The notes under the pieces were generated by a model. It ran no database searches, had not been told where the DNA came from, and saw only the letters and a list, made by a program, of their open reading frames with translations. Below, one piece after another: positions 52,572-61,780 of a stretch of 64,000 bases of DNA. Source of the stretch: Streptomyces cyaneofuscatus (lineage in GTDB: Bacteria > Actinomycetota > Actinomycetes > Streptomycetales > Streptomycetaceae); assembly GCF_000718135.1 (NCBI RefSeq), contig NZ_JOEM01000013.1:62001-126000 (forward strand). The letters run 5' to 3'. The number at the start of each line of letters is the position of its first letter. Positions within the stretch are counted from its first letter, which is position 1. Made by a program: the position numbers and the translations under genes.

Positions 52572-55319
52572 ATGCCCGCCAATACAACCGACTCTTCCGG
52601 CCCTTCCGACGACGCGAAGAAGCCCGGCAAGAAGAAGGGGCGCCGCGTCCGCCTCCTTCTGCTCGTCCTGGTGCTGGCGCTCGTCGCGGGTGTCGGGTTC
52701 GGCGCCTACTGGTCCGTCTCCACCGTGCGGGCCTCGTACCCCCAGACCACCGGAACGATCACCCTTGACGGACTGTCCGGTGACGTCGAGGTCAAACGGG
52801 ACTCCTACGGGATCCCGCAGATCTACGCGGACTCCGACGCCGACCTCTTCCGCGCCCAGGGCTTCGTCCAGGCCCAGGACCGCTTCTGGGAGATGGACGT
52901 CCGGCGTCATCTGACGGCGGGCCGGCTCTCCGAGATGTTCGGCTCCGGCCAGGTCGAGACCGACTCCTTCCTGCGCACGCTCGGCTGGCGGAAGGTCGCT
53001 CAGGAGGAGTACGACAAGGTCCTGGACGAGGACACCAAGAAGAACCTCCAGTCGTACGCGGACGGTGTCAACGCCTACCTGAAGGGCAAGGACGGCCGGG
53101 ACATCTCCGTCGAGTACGCGGCGCTCGGGCTGACCAACGACTACAAGCCCGGCGCGTGGACCCCGGTCGACTCGGTCGCCTGGCTCAAGGCCATGGCCTG
53201 GGACCTGCGCGGCAACATGCAGGACGAGATCGACCGTTCGCTGCTGACCAGCCGGCTCGACGGCGGCCAGATCAAGGACCTGTACCCGGACTACCCGTAC
53301 GGCACCCACAAGCCGATCGTCGACCGGGGGGCGATCTCCCCGGTCACCGGGAAGTACGACCTGGACGCCGCCCCGTCGGGCGACATCGGCTCGCAGACCG
53401 CGCTGGGCGCCACCGAGGGCCTGAACACCCAGCTCTCCGCGCTCTCCGACACCCTGGACAAGATCCCCGCGCTGCTCGGCCCGAACGGCAACGGCATCGG
53501 ATCGAACTCCTGGGTCGTCGGCGGCGCCCACACGACCACCGGCAAGGCGCTGCTCGCCAACGACCCGCACCTGGCGCCGATGCTGCCCTCCCTCTGGTAC
53601 CAGATGGGGCTGCACTGCCGGCAGCTTTCCAAGACCTGCCAGTACGACACCGCGGGCTACACCTTCTCCGGCATGCCCGGTGTGATCATCGGCCACAACC
53701 AGGACATCGCCTGGGGCCTCACCAACCTCGGCGCCGACGTCACCGACCTCTTCCTGGAGAAGGTCTCCGGCGACGGCTACCTCTACGACAACGCGGTGAA
53801 GCCGTTCACCACCCGCGAGGAGACCATCAAGGTCGCCGGCGGCCGGGACCGGAAGATCACCGTCCGCGAGACGAACAACGGACCCCTGGTCTCCGACCGC
53901 AGCAAGGAACTGGACAAGGTCGGCCAGAAGGCGCCCGTCTCCAACGCCGCCCCCGACCGTGCCGACGGGTACGCGGTCGCGCTGAGGTGGACCGCCCTGA
54001 AGCCGGGCAAGTCCATGGACGCGGTCTTCGCGATCAACCGGGCCAAGGACTTCACCACCTTCCGGGCGGCCGCCCGCAACTTCGAGGTCCCCTCGCAGAA
54101 CCTCATCTACGCCGACACCCAGGGCAACATCGGCTACCAGGCGCCGGGCACGATCCCGGTCCGCCTCAAGGGCGACGGCACGCTGCCCAGCCCCGGCTGG
54201 GACCCGGCGTACGGCTGGGCGAAGGACCCGATCCCCTTCGACGAGCTGCCCTACGAGTACAACCCGAAGCGCGGCTACATCGTCACCGCCAACCAGGCCG
54301 TGATCGACGAGAGCAAGTACCCCCACCTGCTGACCAAGGACTGGGGCTACGGCGCCCGCAGCCAGCGGATCAACGACCTCCTCGCCGACAAGATCAAGGG
54401 CGGCGAGAAGGTCTCGACCGACGACATGCAGAAGCTGCAGATGGACAACACCAGCGAGATCGCCGCGCTGCTGGTGCCCGAGCTGCTGAAGATCAACATC
54501 TCCGACCCGAGCGTGCGTGAGGCGCAGAAGCTGCTGGAGGGCTGGGACTACACCCAGGAGTCCGACTCGGCCGCCGCCGCGTACTTCAACGGCGTCTGGC
54601 GCAATATCCTCAAGCTCGCCTTCGGCAACAAGCTCCCCAAGGAGCTGCGGGTCAAGGGCGACTGCATCAACGTGCCGCCGGCCAAGAACAGCGGCCCGGC
54701 CGACCAGCAGAAGAAGCTGGTGCGCGAGTGCGGCCAGCGCGACGGCGACACCGCGCAGCCGGACGGCGGCGACCGCTGGTTCCAGGTGGTCCGCGACATC
54801 GTCGAGGACCAGGACAACGAGTGGTGGAAGGCGCCCGCCAGGGGCCGCGAGGACGCGCTGGAGGGCCGGGACGACGTCTTCGCCCAGGCGATGCACGACG
54901 CGCGCTGGGAGCTGACCTCCAAGCTCGGCAAGGACATCTCCACCTGGAGCTGGGGCCGGCTGCACCGGCTGATGCTGAAGAACCAGACCCTCGGCACCGA
55001 AGGGCCCGATCTGCTCCAGCGGGCGCTCAACCGCGGGCCCTGGAACCTCGGCGGCGGCGAGGCGACGGTCAACGCCACCGGCTGGAACGCGGCGAGCGGC
55101 TACGAGGTGATCTGGGTGCCGTCGATGCGGATGGTCGTCAACGTGGGGGACTGGGACAAGTCCCGCTGGATCAACCTCACCGGCGCCTCCGGGCACGCGT
55201 TCAGCGCGCACTACACCGACCAGACCGACAAGTGGTCCAACGGTGAACTGCTCGACTGGTCCTACGGTACGGACGCGGTCGACGCGTCCACCGTCGACAC
55301 GCTGACGCTGAAGCCCTAG
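52572..55319 (+). CDS. Penicillin acylase family Ntn-hydrolase, membrane anchored
   Basis: A 915-residue penicillin-amidase-type protein. A basic head with one helix (RLLLLVLVLALVAGVGFGAY) anchors or exports it. The alpha subunit has LSGDVEVKRDSYGIPQIYAD; the precursor is then cut before Ser311 in GIGSNSWVVGGAHTTTG, the new N-terminal nucleophile of the beta chain. LLANDPHLAPMLPSLWYQ and GHNQDIAWGLTN are conserved. Relatives hydrolyse acyl-homoserine lactones, cyclic lipopeptides or beta-lactams; the real substrate is not known. ATG 52572 has GAAGGA upstream and begins the signal-anchor; the frame is open for 32 more codons upstream. Confidence 0.93.
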   Translation: MPANTTDSSGPSDDAKKPGKKKGRRVRLLLLVLVLALVAGVGFGAYWSVSTVRASYPQTTGTITLDGLSGDVEVKRDSYGIPQIYADSDADLFRAQGFVQAQDRFWEMDVRRHLTAGRLSEMFGSGQVETDSFLRTLGWRKVAQEEYDKVLDEDTKKNLQSYADGVNAYLKGKDGRDISVEYAALGLTNDYKPGAWTPVDSVAWLKAMAWDLRGNMQDEIDRSLLTSRLDGGQIKDLYPDYPYGTHKPIVDRGAISPVTGKYDLDAAPSGDIGSQTALGATEGLNTQLSALSDTLDKIPALLGPNGNGIGSNSWVVGGAHTTTGKALLANDPHLAPMLPSLWYQMGLHCRQLSKTCQYDTAGYTFSGMPGVIIGHNQDIAWGLTNLGADVTDLFLEKVSGDGYLYDNAVKPFTTREETIKVAGGRDRKITVRETNNGPLVSDRSKELDKVGQKAPVSNAAPDRADGYAVALRWTALKPGKSMDAVFAINRAKDFTTFRAAARNFEVPSQNLIYADTQGNIGYQAPGTIPVRLKGDGTLPSPGWDPAYGWAKDPIPFDELPYEYNPKRGYIVTANQAVIDESKYPHLLTKDWGYGARSQRINDLLADKIKGGEKVSTDDMQKLQMDNTSEIAALLVPELLKINISDPSVREAQKLLEGWDYTQESDSAAAAYFNGVWRNILKLAFGNKLPKELRVKGDCINVPPAKNSGPADQQKKLVRECGQRDGDTAQPDGGDRWFQVVRDIVEDQDNEWWKAPARGREDALEGRDDVFAQAMHDARWELTSKLGKDISTWSWGRLHRLMLKNQTLGTEGPDLLQRALNRGPWNLGGGEATVNATGWNAASGYEVIWVPSMRMVVNVGDWDKSRWINLTGASGHAFSAHYTDQTDKWSNGELLDWSYGTDAVDASTVDTLTLKP

Positions 55320-55344
55320 AGCATCCCTGGCGCTTGACCGGCCG

Positions 55345-55962
55345 TCAGGCGGTGAAGCGCCGCGCTCCGGCCGGGGTGACCACGGCATCCACGGGGTGGT
55401 CGTGCGGTTCCACAGGGACCCGCGCGACCACCTCGTTGTCGTACAGGAGCACGATGAGCGCCGGATCGGCCCCGGCCGCCGAGAGCCGGGCCAGCACCCG
55501 GTCGTAGCTGCCGCCGCCGCGCCCCAGCCGCATGCCCGCCCCGTCCACGGCCAGCCCGGGCAGCAGGACCGCCTCCGCCTCAACGACGGCGGCGGGGCCG
55601 AGCCGGGGCCCGTCCGGCTCCAGGAGCCCGCGCCCGGCGGGCAGCAGGTGCTCCGCGCCCTGGTACACGGCCCAGTCCAGGTCGTTGTCCGGCAGGAGCA
55701 CCGGGAGCAGCACCCGTACGCCGCGCTCGCGCAGTGCGTCCAGCAGGGCCCGGGTCCCCGGTTCGCGCCCCACGGAGACATAGGCGGCGACCGTTCGGGC
55801 GTCAGCCAGTTCGGGGAGCGCCGATGCGCCGGCCGCGAGAACCGCGGCGGCCTCCGTGACGTCCTCCTTGGTCAGGAGGGCGCGTGCGGCGAGGAGTTCA
55901 CGCCTCAGAGAGGCTTTCGCAGGCACCTTTACAGATCGCTTTCCGGACTTGTCGGGGTTCAA
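55345..55962 (-). CDS. 5-formyltetrahydrofolate cyclo-ligase
   Basis: A protein of about 205 residues of the 5-FTHF cyclo-ligase (MTHFS) family that makes 5,10-methenyl-THF from folinic acid. The N-terminal ASLRRELLAARALLTKEDV, VAAYVSVGREPGT and the C-terminal MRLGRGGGSYDRVLAR loop are diagnostic. The start is uncertain: TTG 55962 gives normal length; ATG 55992 and others upstream are in frame, and an in-frame GTG inside would be short. No strong ribosome site is visible for any. It is divergent from galU across about 94 bases. Confidence 0.88.
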   Translation of the reverse strand: MNPDKSGKRSVKVPAKASLRRELLAARALLTKEDVTEAAAVLAAGASALPELADARTVAAYVSVGREPGTRALLDALRERGVRVLLPVLLPDNDLDWAVYQGAEHLLPAGRGLLEPDGPRLGPAAVVEAEAVLLPGLAVDGAGMRLGRGGGSYDRVLARLSAAGADPALIVLLYDNEVVARVPVEPHDHPVDAVVTPAGARRFTA

Positions 55963-56056
55963 TAGAGACTCGCACGGTTCTCGTATGGGCATATTTAAGG
56001 GCAAAGTTAACCGGATGCTCATCTTCCGGGTGTGTGCACCCGTTAAGGTTCTGCGC

Positions 56057-56962
56057 ATGACTCAGTCGTCGCCTTCCAGGATCAGCAAGGCTGTCATCCC
56101 GGCAGCAGGTCTCGGCACCCGCTTCCTGCCCGCCACGAAGGCCACTCCCAAAGAGATGCTGCCTGTCGTCGACAAGCCGGCCATCCAGTATGTCGTCGAA
56201 GAAGCCGTCGCGGCGGGCCTCTCCGACGTACTGATGATCACCGGTCGGAACAAGCGTCCTCTGGAGGACCATTTCGACCGCAACTACGAACTGGAGTCCG
56301 CGCTCACCCGTAAGGGAGACGCCGAACGCCTCTCCAAGGTCCAGGAGTCCAGCGACCTGGCCACCATGCACTACGTGCGCCAGGGCGACCCGCGCGGCCT
56401 CGGCCACGCCGTGCTGTGCGCCGCCCCGCACGTGGGCGACCAGCCCTTCGCGGTGCTCCTCGGCGACGACCTGATCGACCCGCGCGACCCCCTGCTGGCC
56501 CGCATGGTGGAGATCCAGGAGCGCGAGGGCGGCAGTGTCGTCGCGCTGATGGAGGTCGACCCCTCCCAGGTCCACCTCTACGGCTGCGCGGCCGCGGACA
56601 CCACCGTCGACAGCGACGTCGTCCGGGTCACCGGCCTGATCGAGAAGCCCGAGCCGGCCGACGCGCCCAGCAATCTCGCCGTCATCGGCCGGTACGTCCT
56701 GGACCCCGCGATCTTCGACATACTGCGGCACACCGAGCCGGGCCGCGGCGGCGAGATCCAGCTCACCGACGCCCTCCAGCTGCTCGCCGCGGACGAGAAG
56801 ATCGGCGGCCCCGTGCACGGCGTCGTCTTCAAGGGCCGCCGCTACGACACCGGTGACCGGAGCGACTATCTGCGTGCCATTGTCAGACTGGCGTGCGAAC
56901 GTGAAGATCTGGGACCGGACTTCCGGACCTGGCTCCGTCAGTACGTCACCGAGGAGATGTAA
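56057..56962 (+). CDS. galU: UTP-glucose-1-phosphate uridylyltransferase
   Basis: A 301-residue nucleotidyltransferase making UDP-glucose for cell-wall and trehalose or glycogen metabolism. Motifs are VIPAAGLGTRFLPATKATPK at residue 13, MLPVVDKPAIQYVVEEAV, LLGDDLI, and GLIEKPEPADAPSNLAVIGR with a catalytic lysine. The ATG is seven bases after AAGG, which could serve as either a ribosome site or part of a -10 (TAAGGT), so a leaderless transcript is an alternative. The divergent 5-FTHF cyclo-ligase lies on the left and moeA follows four bases after the stop. Confidence 0.95.
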   Translation: MTQSSPSRISKAVIPAAGLGTRFLPATKATPKEMLPVVDKPAIQYVVEEAVAAGLSDVLMITGRNKRPLEDHFDRNYELESALTRKGDAERLSKVQESSDLATMHYVRQGDPRGLGHAVLCAAPHVGDQPFAVLLGDDLIDPRDPLLARMVEIQEREGGSVVALMEVDPSQVHLYGCAAADTTVDSDVVRVTGLIEKPEPADAPSNLAVIGRYVLDPAIFDILRHTEPGRGGEIQLTDALQLLAADEKIGGPVHGVVFKGRRYDTGDRSDYLRAIVRLACEREDLGPDFRTWLRQYVTEEM

Positions 56963-56966
56963 CCCC

Positions 56967-58280
56967 GTGAGCAGCACGATCTGGTCGGTGGACGAGCACC
57001 TGGACGACATCCTCGCCACGGTGAGGCCGCTCGAACCCATCGAACTGCAGCTGCCCGACGCCCAGGGCTGCGTCCTGGTGAAGGACGTCGTCGTGGAGGT
57101 GGCCCTGCCGCCCTTCGACAACAGCTCCATGGACGGGTACGCGGTGCGGATCGCCGATATCGAGGGGGCCAGCGAGGAGTTCCCCGCCGTCCTCACGGTC
57201 ATTGGTGACGTCGCCGCGGGCAGCGCCGGGCTCGACGGCGACCAGGTCGTGGGGCCGGGACAGGCCGCCCGCATCATGACGGGCGCCCCGCTGCCCGCCG
57301 GAGCGGAGGCCGTGGTCCCGGTCGAATGGACGGACGGCGGTACGGGCGAGGGCCCGGCCGCCACCATGCGCGCCCACTCCGACGCCCCGGAGGGAGCCAC
57401 CGGCGAGGTCCGCGTCCACCGGTCCGTCGAGGCCGGCGCCCATGTCCGCGAGCGCGGGAGCGACGTCAAGCCGGGCGATCTGGCCCTGCGCGCCGGGTCG
57501 ATCGTCGGCCCGCCGCAGATCGGGCTGCTCGCCGCGATCGGCCGCTCCACCGTCGTCGTACGCCCCCGCCCGCGCGTCGTCGTCCTCTCCACCGGCAGCG
57601 AACTGGTCCAGCCGGGCGAGGAGCTGACGGGCGGCCAGATCTACGACTCCAACAGCTTCGCGCTGACGGCCGCCGCACGCGACGCCGGAGCCATCGCCTA
57701 CCGGGTCGGCGCGGTCACCGATGATGCCGAGACCCTGCGCGCCACGATCGAGGACCAGCTGATCCGCGCGGACATCATCGTCACCACGGGCGGCGTCAGC
57801 GTCGGCGCGTACGACGTGGTCAGGGAGGCGCTCTCCTCCGTCGGCGACGAGGACGAGCCGGGCAGCGGGATCGACTTCCGCAAGCTCGCCATGCAGCCGG
57901 GCAAGCCGCAGGGCTTCGGCTCGATCGGCCCCGACCACACCCCGCTGCTGGCCCTGCCCGGCAACCCGGTCTCCAGCTACGTCTCCTTCGAGCTGTTCGT
58001 CCGCCCCGCCATCCGCGCCCTGATGGGCCGCACGGACGACCTCCACCGCCCCACCGTCCGGGCCGTCCTGAAGGTCGACAAGGCGCTCACCTCGCCCGCC
58101 GGCCGCCGCCAGTTCCTGCGCGGTACGTACGACGAGGAGGCGCGCACGGTCACCCCCGTCGGCGGCTCCGGATCGCATCTGATCGCCGCTCTCGCCCAGG
58201 CGGACGCGCTGATCGTGCTGCCCGAGGACACCACCTCCGCCGAGCCCGGCACGGAGACGGACGTGATCCTGCTCCGCTGA
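56967..58280 (+). CDS. moeA: Gephyrin-like MoeA/Glp
   Basis: A 437-residue MoeA-fold protein. MoeA inserts molybdate into MPT-AMP; actinobacterial paralogues of the Glp type also take part in cell division together with SepF and the membrane receptor GlpR/SepX. Features: FDNSSMDGYAVRIAD near residue 48, LSTGSELVQPGEE, IIVTTGGVSVGAYDVV and LLALPGNPVSSYVSFELF. It starts five bases after galU with GAGGAG inside the galU end, so both are cotranscribed. A sepX gene three genes downstream makes the Glp role likely; the sequence alone does not separate the two roles. Confidence 0.9.
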   Translation: MSSTIWSVDEHLDDILATVRPLEPIELQLPDAQGCVLVKDVVVEVALPPFDNSSMDGYAVRIADIEGASEEFPAVLTVIGDVAAGSAGLDGDQVVGPGQAARIMTGAPLPAGAEAVVPVEWTDGGTGEGPAATMRAHSDAPEGATGEVRVHRSVEAGAHVRERGSDVKPGDLALRAGSIVGPPQIGLLAAIGRSTVVVRPRPRVVVLSTGSELVQPGEELTGGQIYDSNSFALTAAARDAGAIAYRVGAVTDDAETLRATIEDQLIRADIIVTTGGVSVGAYDVVREALSSVGDEDEPGSGIDFRKLAMQPGKPQGFGSIGPDHTPLLALPGNPVSSYVSFELFVRPAIRALMGRTDDLHRPTVRAVLKVDKALTSPAGRRQFLRGTYDEEARTVTPVGGSGSHLIAALAQADALIVLPEDTTSAEPGTETDVILLR

Positions 58281-58378
58281 CCGCCGCCCGGTGGCGGTAC
58301 GGTATCTGCCGCCGTGCCTTCCGGAGGACCCCCTCCGGGACCGGGCCGATCGGTGCCCCTACCGCTGGGTGGAGTGAG

Positions 58379-58888
58379 TTGAGTACGCAGAACAGGCTGA
58401 CGCACATCGACGAGGCGGGTGCGGCCCGCATGGTCGACGTGTCCGAGAAGGACGTCACGGCGCGCGTCGCCCGCGCCAGCGGCCGGGTCCTCGTCTCGCC
58501 GCGCGTCATCGAGCTGCTCCGGGGCGAGGGCGTCCCCAAGGGCGACGCCCTCGCCACCGCGCGGATCGCCGGGATCATGGGGGCCAAGCGCACCCCCGAC
58601 CTCATCCCCCTCTGCCATCCGCTGGCCGTCTCCGGGGTGAACGTCGACCTGAGCGTGGCCGACGACGCGGTGGAGATCACGGCCACCGTGAAGACGACCG
58701 ACCGCACGGGCGTCGAGATGGAGGCCCTGACGGCGGTGTCCGTGGCGGCCCTCACGGTGATCGACATGGTCAAGGCCGTCGACAAGAGCGCGGTCATCAC
58801 CGACGTACGGGTCGAGGCGAAGTCGGGCGGCAAGTCCGGCGACTACCGGCGCACCGCGCCGGAGGGACCGGCGGGACCGGACGCGTGA
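58379..58888 (+). CDS. moaC: Cyclic pyranopterin monophosphate synthase MoaC
   Basis: A 169-residue MoaC that turns 3',8-cH2GTP into cPMP in molybdenum cofactor synthesis. The active-site segments LIPLCHPLAVSG and VKTTDRTGVEMEALTA and the later VKAVDKSAVITDV are complete. The start is TTG 58379 with GTGGAG upstream; no ATG suits. The stop overlaps the GTG of mogA (GTGA). Confidence 0.95.
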   Translation: MSTQNRLTHIDEAGAARMVDVSEKDVTARVARASGRVLVSPRVIELLRGEGVPKGDALATARIAGIMGAKRTPDLIPLCHPLAVSGVNVDLSVADDAVEITATVKTTDRTGVEMEALTAVSVAALTVIDMVKAVDKSAVITDVRVEAKSGGKSGDYRRTAPEGPAGPDA

Positions 58889-59499
58889 CGCCGCCCGAGC
58901 CCGGAGCCCCCGGCCACGGACACGTGACGCCGCCTGAGCCCACCGCAGCCCCCGGCCCCGAACAGCCCGCGCAGGCGCCGGAGCCCTCGGGCGCCGCGCT
59001 CCTCCAGTCGTACGCCGCTCTCGTCGTCACCGCCTCCAACCGGGCCTCCGCCGGGGTGTACGCGGACAAGGGCGGCCCCCTGATCGCCGAAGGGCTCACC
59101 GCCCTCGGCTTCGCGGTCGACGGACCGCAGGTCGTCCCCGACGGTGACCCGGTCGAGGCGGCCCTGCGCGCCGGAGTGGCCGCCGGGTACGACGTGATCG
59201 TCACCACCGGCGGTACGGGCATCTCACCCACCGACGCCACCCCCGAGGCGACCCGCCGCGTCCTGGACCACGAGATCCCCGGCATCCCCGAGGCGATCCG
59301 GGCCGAGGGGCTCGCCAAGGTCCCGACCGCCGCGCTCTCCCGGGGCCTCGCGGGCGTCGCCTCCGGCACCCTGATCGTCAACCTGCCCGGCTCCACCGGC
59401 GGGGTCCGCGACGGTCTCGCGGTCCTGTCCCGGCTCCTGGTGCACGCCGTCGACCAGCTCCGCGGCGGCGACCACCCCCGACCGGGGAGCCCGAGCTGA
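58885..59499 (+). CDS. mogA: Molybdopterin adenylyltransferase (MogA/MoaB family)
   Basis: A 204-residue protein with the MoCF-binding fold that adenylates molybdopterin. Motifs are AALVVTASNRASAGVYAD and VIVTTGGTGISPTDATPE with LPGSTGGVRDGL. The first 40 residues are Pro/Glu-rich and likely unordered. GTG 58885 overlaps the moaC stop; a second in-frame GTG at 58924 is possible. It is coupled to the acetyltransferase gene whose CTG overlaps its stop. Confidence 0.93.
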   Translation: MTPPEPGAPGHGHVTPPEPTAAPGPEQPAQAPEPSGAALLQSYAALVVTASNRASAGVYADKGGPLIAEGLTALGFAVDGPQVVPDGDPVEAALRAGVAAGYDVIVTTGGTGISPTDATPEATRRVLDHEIPGIPEAIRAEGLAKVPTAALSRGLAGVASGTLIVNLPGSTGGVRDGLAVLSRLLVHAVDQLRGGDHPRPGSPS

Positions 59500-60161
59500 A
59501 CATCGCGACCTGGCCGGTGACGCTGACCGACGGCGAGATCGTCCTGCGCCCGATAAAGATGCGCGACCAGCGGGTCTGGCGTGAGGTCAACCGGCGCAAC
59601 CGCGACTGGCTGCGCCCCTGGGAGGCCACCGTCCCGCCGCCCGCGCCCGGCGGCCCGGTCGCCCAGCGGCCCACGTACCGGCAGATGGTCCGCCACCTGC
59701 GCGCCGAGGCGCACGCCGGGCGGATGCTGCCGTTCGCCATCGAGTACGAGGGCCGGCTCGTCGGCCAGCTCACCGTCGCGGGGATCACCTGGGGCTCGAT
59801 GTGCTCGGGTCACATCGGCTACTGGGTCGACCAGGGCGTCGCCGGGCGGGGCGTGATGCCGACGGCCGTGGCGCTCGCCGTCGACCACTGCTTCCGCTCG
59901 GTGGGGCTGCACCGCATCGAGGTCTGCATCCGCCCGGAGAACGCGCCGAGCCGCCGGGTGGTGGAGAAGCTCGGGTTCCGCTCCGAGGGCGTGCGCCCGC
60001 GCTATCTGCACATCGACGGTGCCTGGCGGGACCACCTGATCTTCGCGCTCACGGCGGAGGAGGTGCCGGAGGGGATGCTCCGGCGCTGGCGCCGTACGCG
60101 GCCGGTGACGCCGCGGGGTCCGGGGGAGTCCGGCCAGTGGTCCGGGGAGTCCGGTAAATAA
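59496..60161 (+). CDS. GNAT N-acetyltransferase (RimJ/RimL-like)
   Basis: A 221-residue acetyltransferase. LRPIKMRDQRVWREVNRRNR begins the fold, CSGHIGYWVDQGVAGRGVMP is the acetyl-CoA loop (Q/R-x-x-G-x-G/A variant) and VCIRPENAPSRRVVEKLGFR closes it, typical of RimJ-like enzymes that acetylate protein N-termini. No ATG exists near the natural start. CTG 59496, in a CTGA overlap with the mogA stop and with GGGGAG six bases upstream, gives an N-terminus NIATWPVTLTDGE; the first GTG (59517) lacks a ribosome site. Neighbour of mogA and sepX. Confidence 0.85.
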   Translation: MNIATWPVTLTDGEIVLRPIKMRDQRVWREVNRRNRDWLRPWEATVPPPAPGGPVAQRPTYRQMVRHLRAEAHAGRMLPFAIEYEGRLVGQLTVAGITWGSMCSGHIGYWVDQGVAGRGVMPTAVALAVDHCFRSVGLHRIEVCIRPENAPSRRVVEKLGFRSEGVRPRYLHIDGAWRDHLIFALTAEEVPEGMLRRWRRTRPVTPRGPGESGQWSGESGK

Positions 60162-60323
60162 AATAAGTGTTCGAATTTGATCGACGGATGACAGCAATAG
60201 GTCGCACTATCGGTGACTGTTGATCCGATCAATCACAAAAAAAGTCCGTGATATCAGCCGGATCGTGCGACACACCGGGCCAATTGGCGGATGCCTCCGC
60301 GTAAACCCCTCTACGGTGTGAGC

Positions 60324-61580
60324 GTGAGCAGCAGCGGCCTCATCTACGCAGTCATCGTCGGGGCCTGGGCCGCCTACTTGGTGCCGATGTGGCTCCGCAG
60401 GCAGGACGAGCTCAACGAAGCCCGTCCGACGGAACGCTTCAGCACCGCCATCCGGCTGCTGTCCGGACGGGCGGCGATGGAGCGCCGGTACGCCAGGGAG
60501 CTGCGGGAGCGCACCGCCGAGGAGGCGGGGCCCGACGTCGACCCGGACGCCGAGACGGACCGTATGGATTCCGTCGACGTCCGGGCCTTTGCCGCGCCTC
60601 CGGCGCATACGGAAGCCAGGGTGCACGACCCGGCGCACGCTCCCGAGCGCGCCTCGGGCCCCCAGGCCCCCGACCGTCAGGCGCACGACAGGCGACCGGC
60701 ACATCAGCCACCGGACCGTCAGCCGGCGGACCGCCAGGCCCCCGACCGTCAGCCCCCTGATCGCCAGGCGCACGACCGCCGACCCGGCGAGCGCCCCGCG
60801 CCTTCCGGCCCTCCGGCCCAGCGCCGCCCGCGCACCGGAGCCGCCGACGCCGAGCGGGCCCGGCGTGCCCAGCGCTCCCAGGTCCTGGCCCGGCGCAGAC
60901 GGACGACGGTCGTGCTCTTCCTGGCCTTCACCCTCGGCGCGGTCGTGGCCGCGGTCGGCGGACTCGGCTTCCTCTGGGCGCCGGCCGTCCCCGCCGTCCT
61001 GCTGAGCACGTACATCGTGCATCTGCGCGCCCAGGAGCGGCGCCGGTTCGCGTTCACCATGGACCGCCGCCGGGCCGAGGTCGCGGCACAGCGCCTGCGC
61101 GAGAACCGCCCCCGCAGGCACCAGCCCGCCGCCTCCGCCTCCGCCGACCAGGACGACGACTCCGAAGCCCACCACCCGGAGCCGGAACCCACCCCCACGG
61201 TCTCCCCCCAGGAGGCCGGCCGTCGCGCCCTCGTCGAGCAGACGGACCACGCGGAGTGGGTGGACCAGCAGCGCGAACGCGGCCGGGTCCAGGGCGACAG
61301 CTGGGAGCCCGTCCCCGTACCGCTCCCCACCTATGTCACCGCCCCCGTCGCCCCCCGCGCCACCGGCGGCGTCGAGGTCGGCGACCCGGAGACCTGGAGC
61401 GCGGCCCGCTCCAGCACCGCCGAGCCCAGCCAGACCGGCACGTCGCACCCGACCACCCCCGCGGTGGACCCGGCGCCACGCCAGCGCACCACCCAGTCCC
61501 GCCGCACCCGCGACCGGGGCCGCACCCCCCTCTTCGACCAGTACGACGACGAGGACCGGCCGCGCGCGGCCAACGAGTGA
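60324..61580 (+). CDS. sepX: Divisome protein SepX / GlpR (gephyrin-like receptor)
   Basis: A 418-residue membrane protein. An N-terminal helix SSSGLIYAVIVGAWAAYLVP is followed by LRRQDELNEARPTERFSTAI; a long disordered part with PDRQ/HDRR repeats (60660-60790) leads to two further helices (VVLFLAFTLGAVVAAVGGLG and the next) and a Pro-rich tail. SepX is needed for hyphal septation in Streptomyces and its corynebacterial counterpart GlpR binds the gephyrin-like Glp. GTG 60324 is chosen; a TACGGT (60312-60317) six bases before it would suit leaderless transcription, and there is no ribosome site. The moeA/glp gene is three genes upstream, matching the Glp-GlpR pairing. Confidence 0.9.
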   Translation: MSSSGLIYAVIVGAWAAYLVPMWLRRQDELNEARPTERFSTAIRLLSGRAAMERRYARELRERTAEEAGPDVDPDAETDRMDSVDVRAFAAPPAHTEARVHDPAHAPERASGPQAPDRQAHDRRPAHQPPDRQPADRQAPDRQPPDRQAHDRRPGERPAPSGPPAQRRPRTGAADAERARRAQRSQVLARRRRTTVVLFLAFTLGAVVAAVGGLGFLWAPAVPAVLLSTYIVHLRAQERRRFAFTMDRRRAEVAAQRLRENRPRRHQPAASASADQDDDSEAHHPEPEPTPTVSPQEAGRRALVEQTDHAEWVDQQRERGRVQGDSWEPVPVPLPTYVTAPVAPRATGGVEVGDPETWSAARSSTAEPSQTGTSHPTTPAVDPAPRQRTTQSRRTRDRGRTPLFDQYDDEDRPRAANE

Positions 61581-61667
61581 GACCGGCGGAACCCCGGCGC
61601 CGCTGACCAGCGGAGGAACGGATTTCCAAGCACCCCGGTGAGGGTGCTAGAGTTTCACTCGTTGCAA

Positions 61668-61741
61668 GGGCCTGTGGCGCAGTCTGGTAGCGCACCTCGT
61701 TCGCATCGAGGGGGTCTGGGGTTCAAATCCCCACAGGTCCA
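61668..61741 (+). tRNA. tRNA-Ala, anticodon CGC
   Basis: GGGCCTG pairs with CAGGTCC including the G3-U70 wobble that identifies alanine tRNAs. D-arm GTCTGGTAGCGC, anticodon stem CCTCG/CGAGG with loop TTCGCAT giving CGC, and T-arm GGGG-TTCAAAT-CCCC are standard. It reads GCG codons, which are very common in GC-rich genomes. CCA is not encoded. Confidence 0.94.
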
Positions 61742-61753
61742 CAACAACGACTG

Positions 61754-61773
61754 TTCCTGAGTCAGCTCAGGAA
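61754..61773 (+). terminator. First hairpin after tRNA-Ala
   Basis: TTCCTGAG-tcag-CTCAGGAA, a perfect 8-bp stem with a 4-base loop, starts 13 bases after the tRNA. Confidence 0.6.
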
Positions 61774-61780
61774 GAGTTCA

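Noticed and set aside
52521..55781. 1086-codon minus-strand frame opposite the penicillin acylase
   Set aside because: Repetitive Val/Gly/Arg sequence without motifs; the acylase on the plus strand is unambiguous.
56040..56060. Leaderless promoter for galU (TAAGGT before ATG)
   Set aside because: AAGG at seven bases is equally a ribosome binding site, so the evidence does not distinguish the two.
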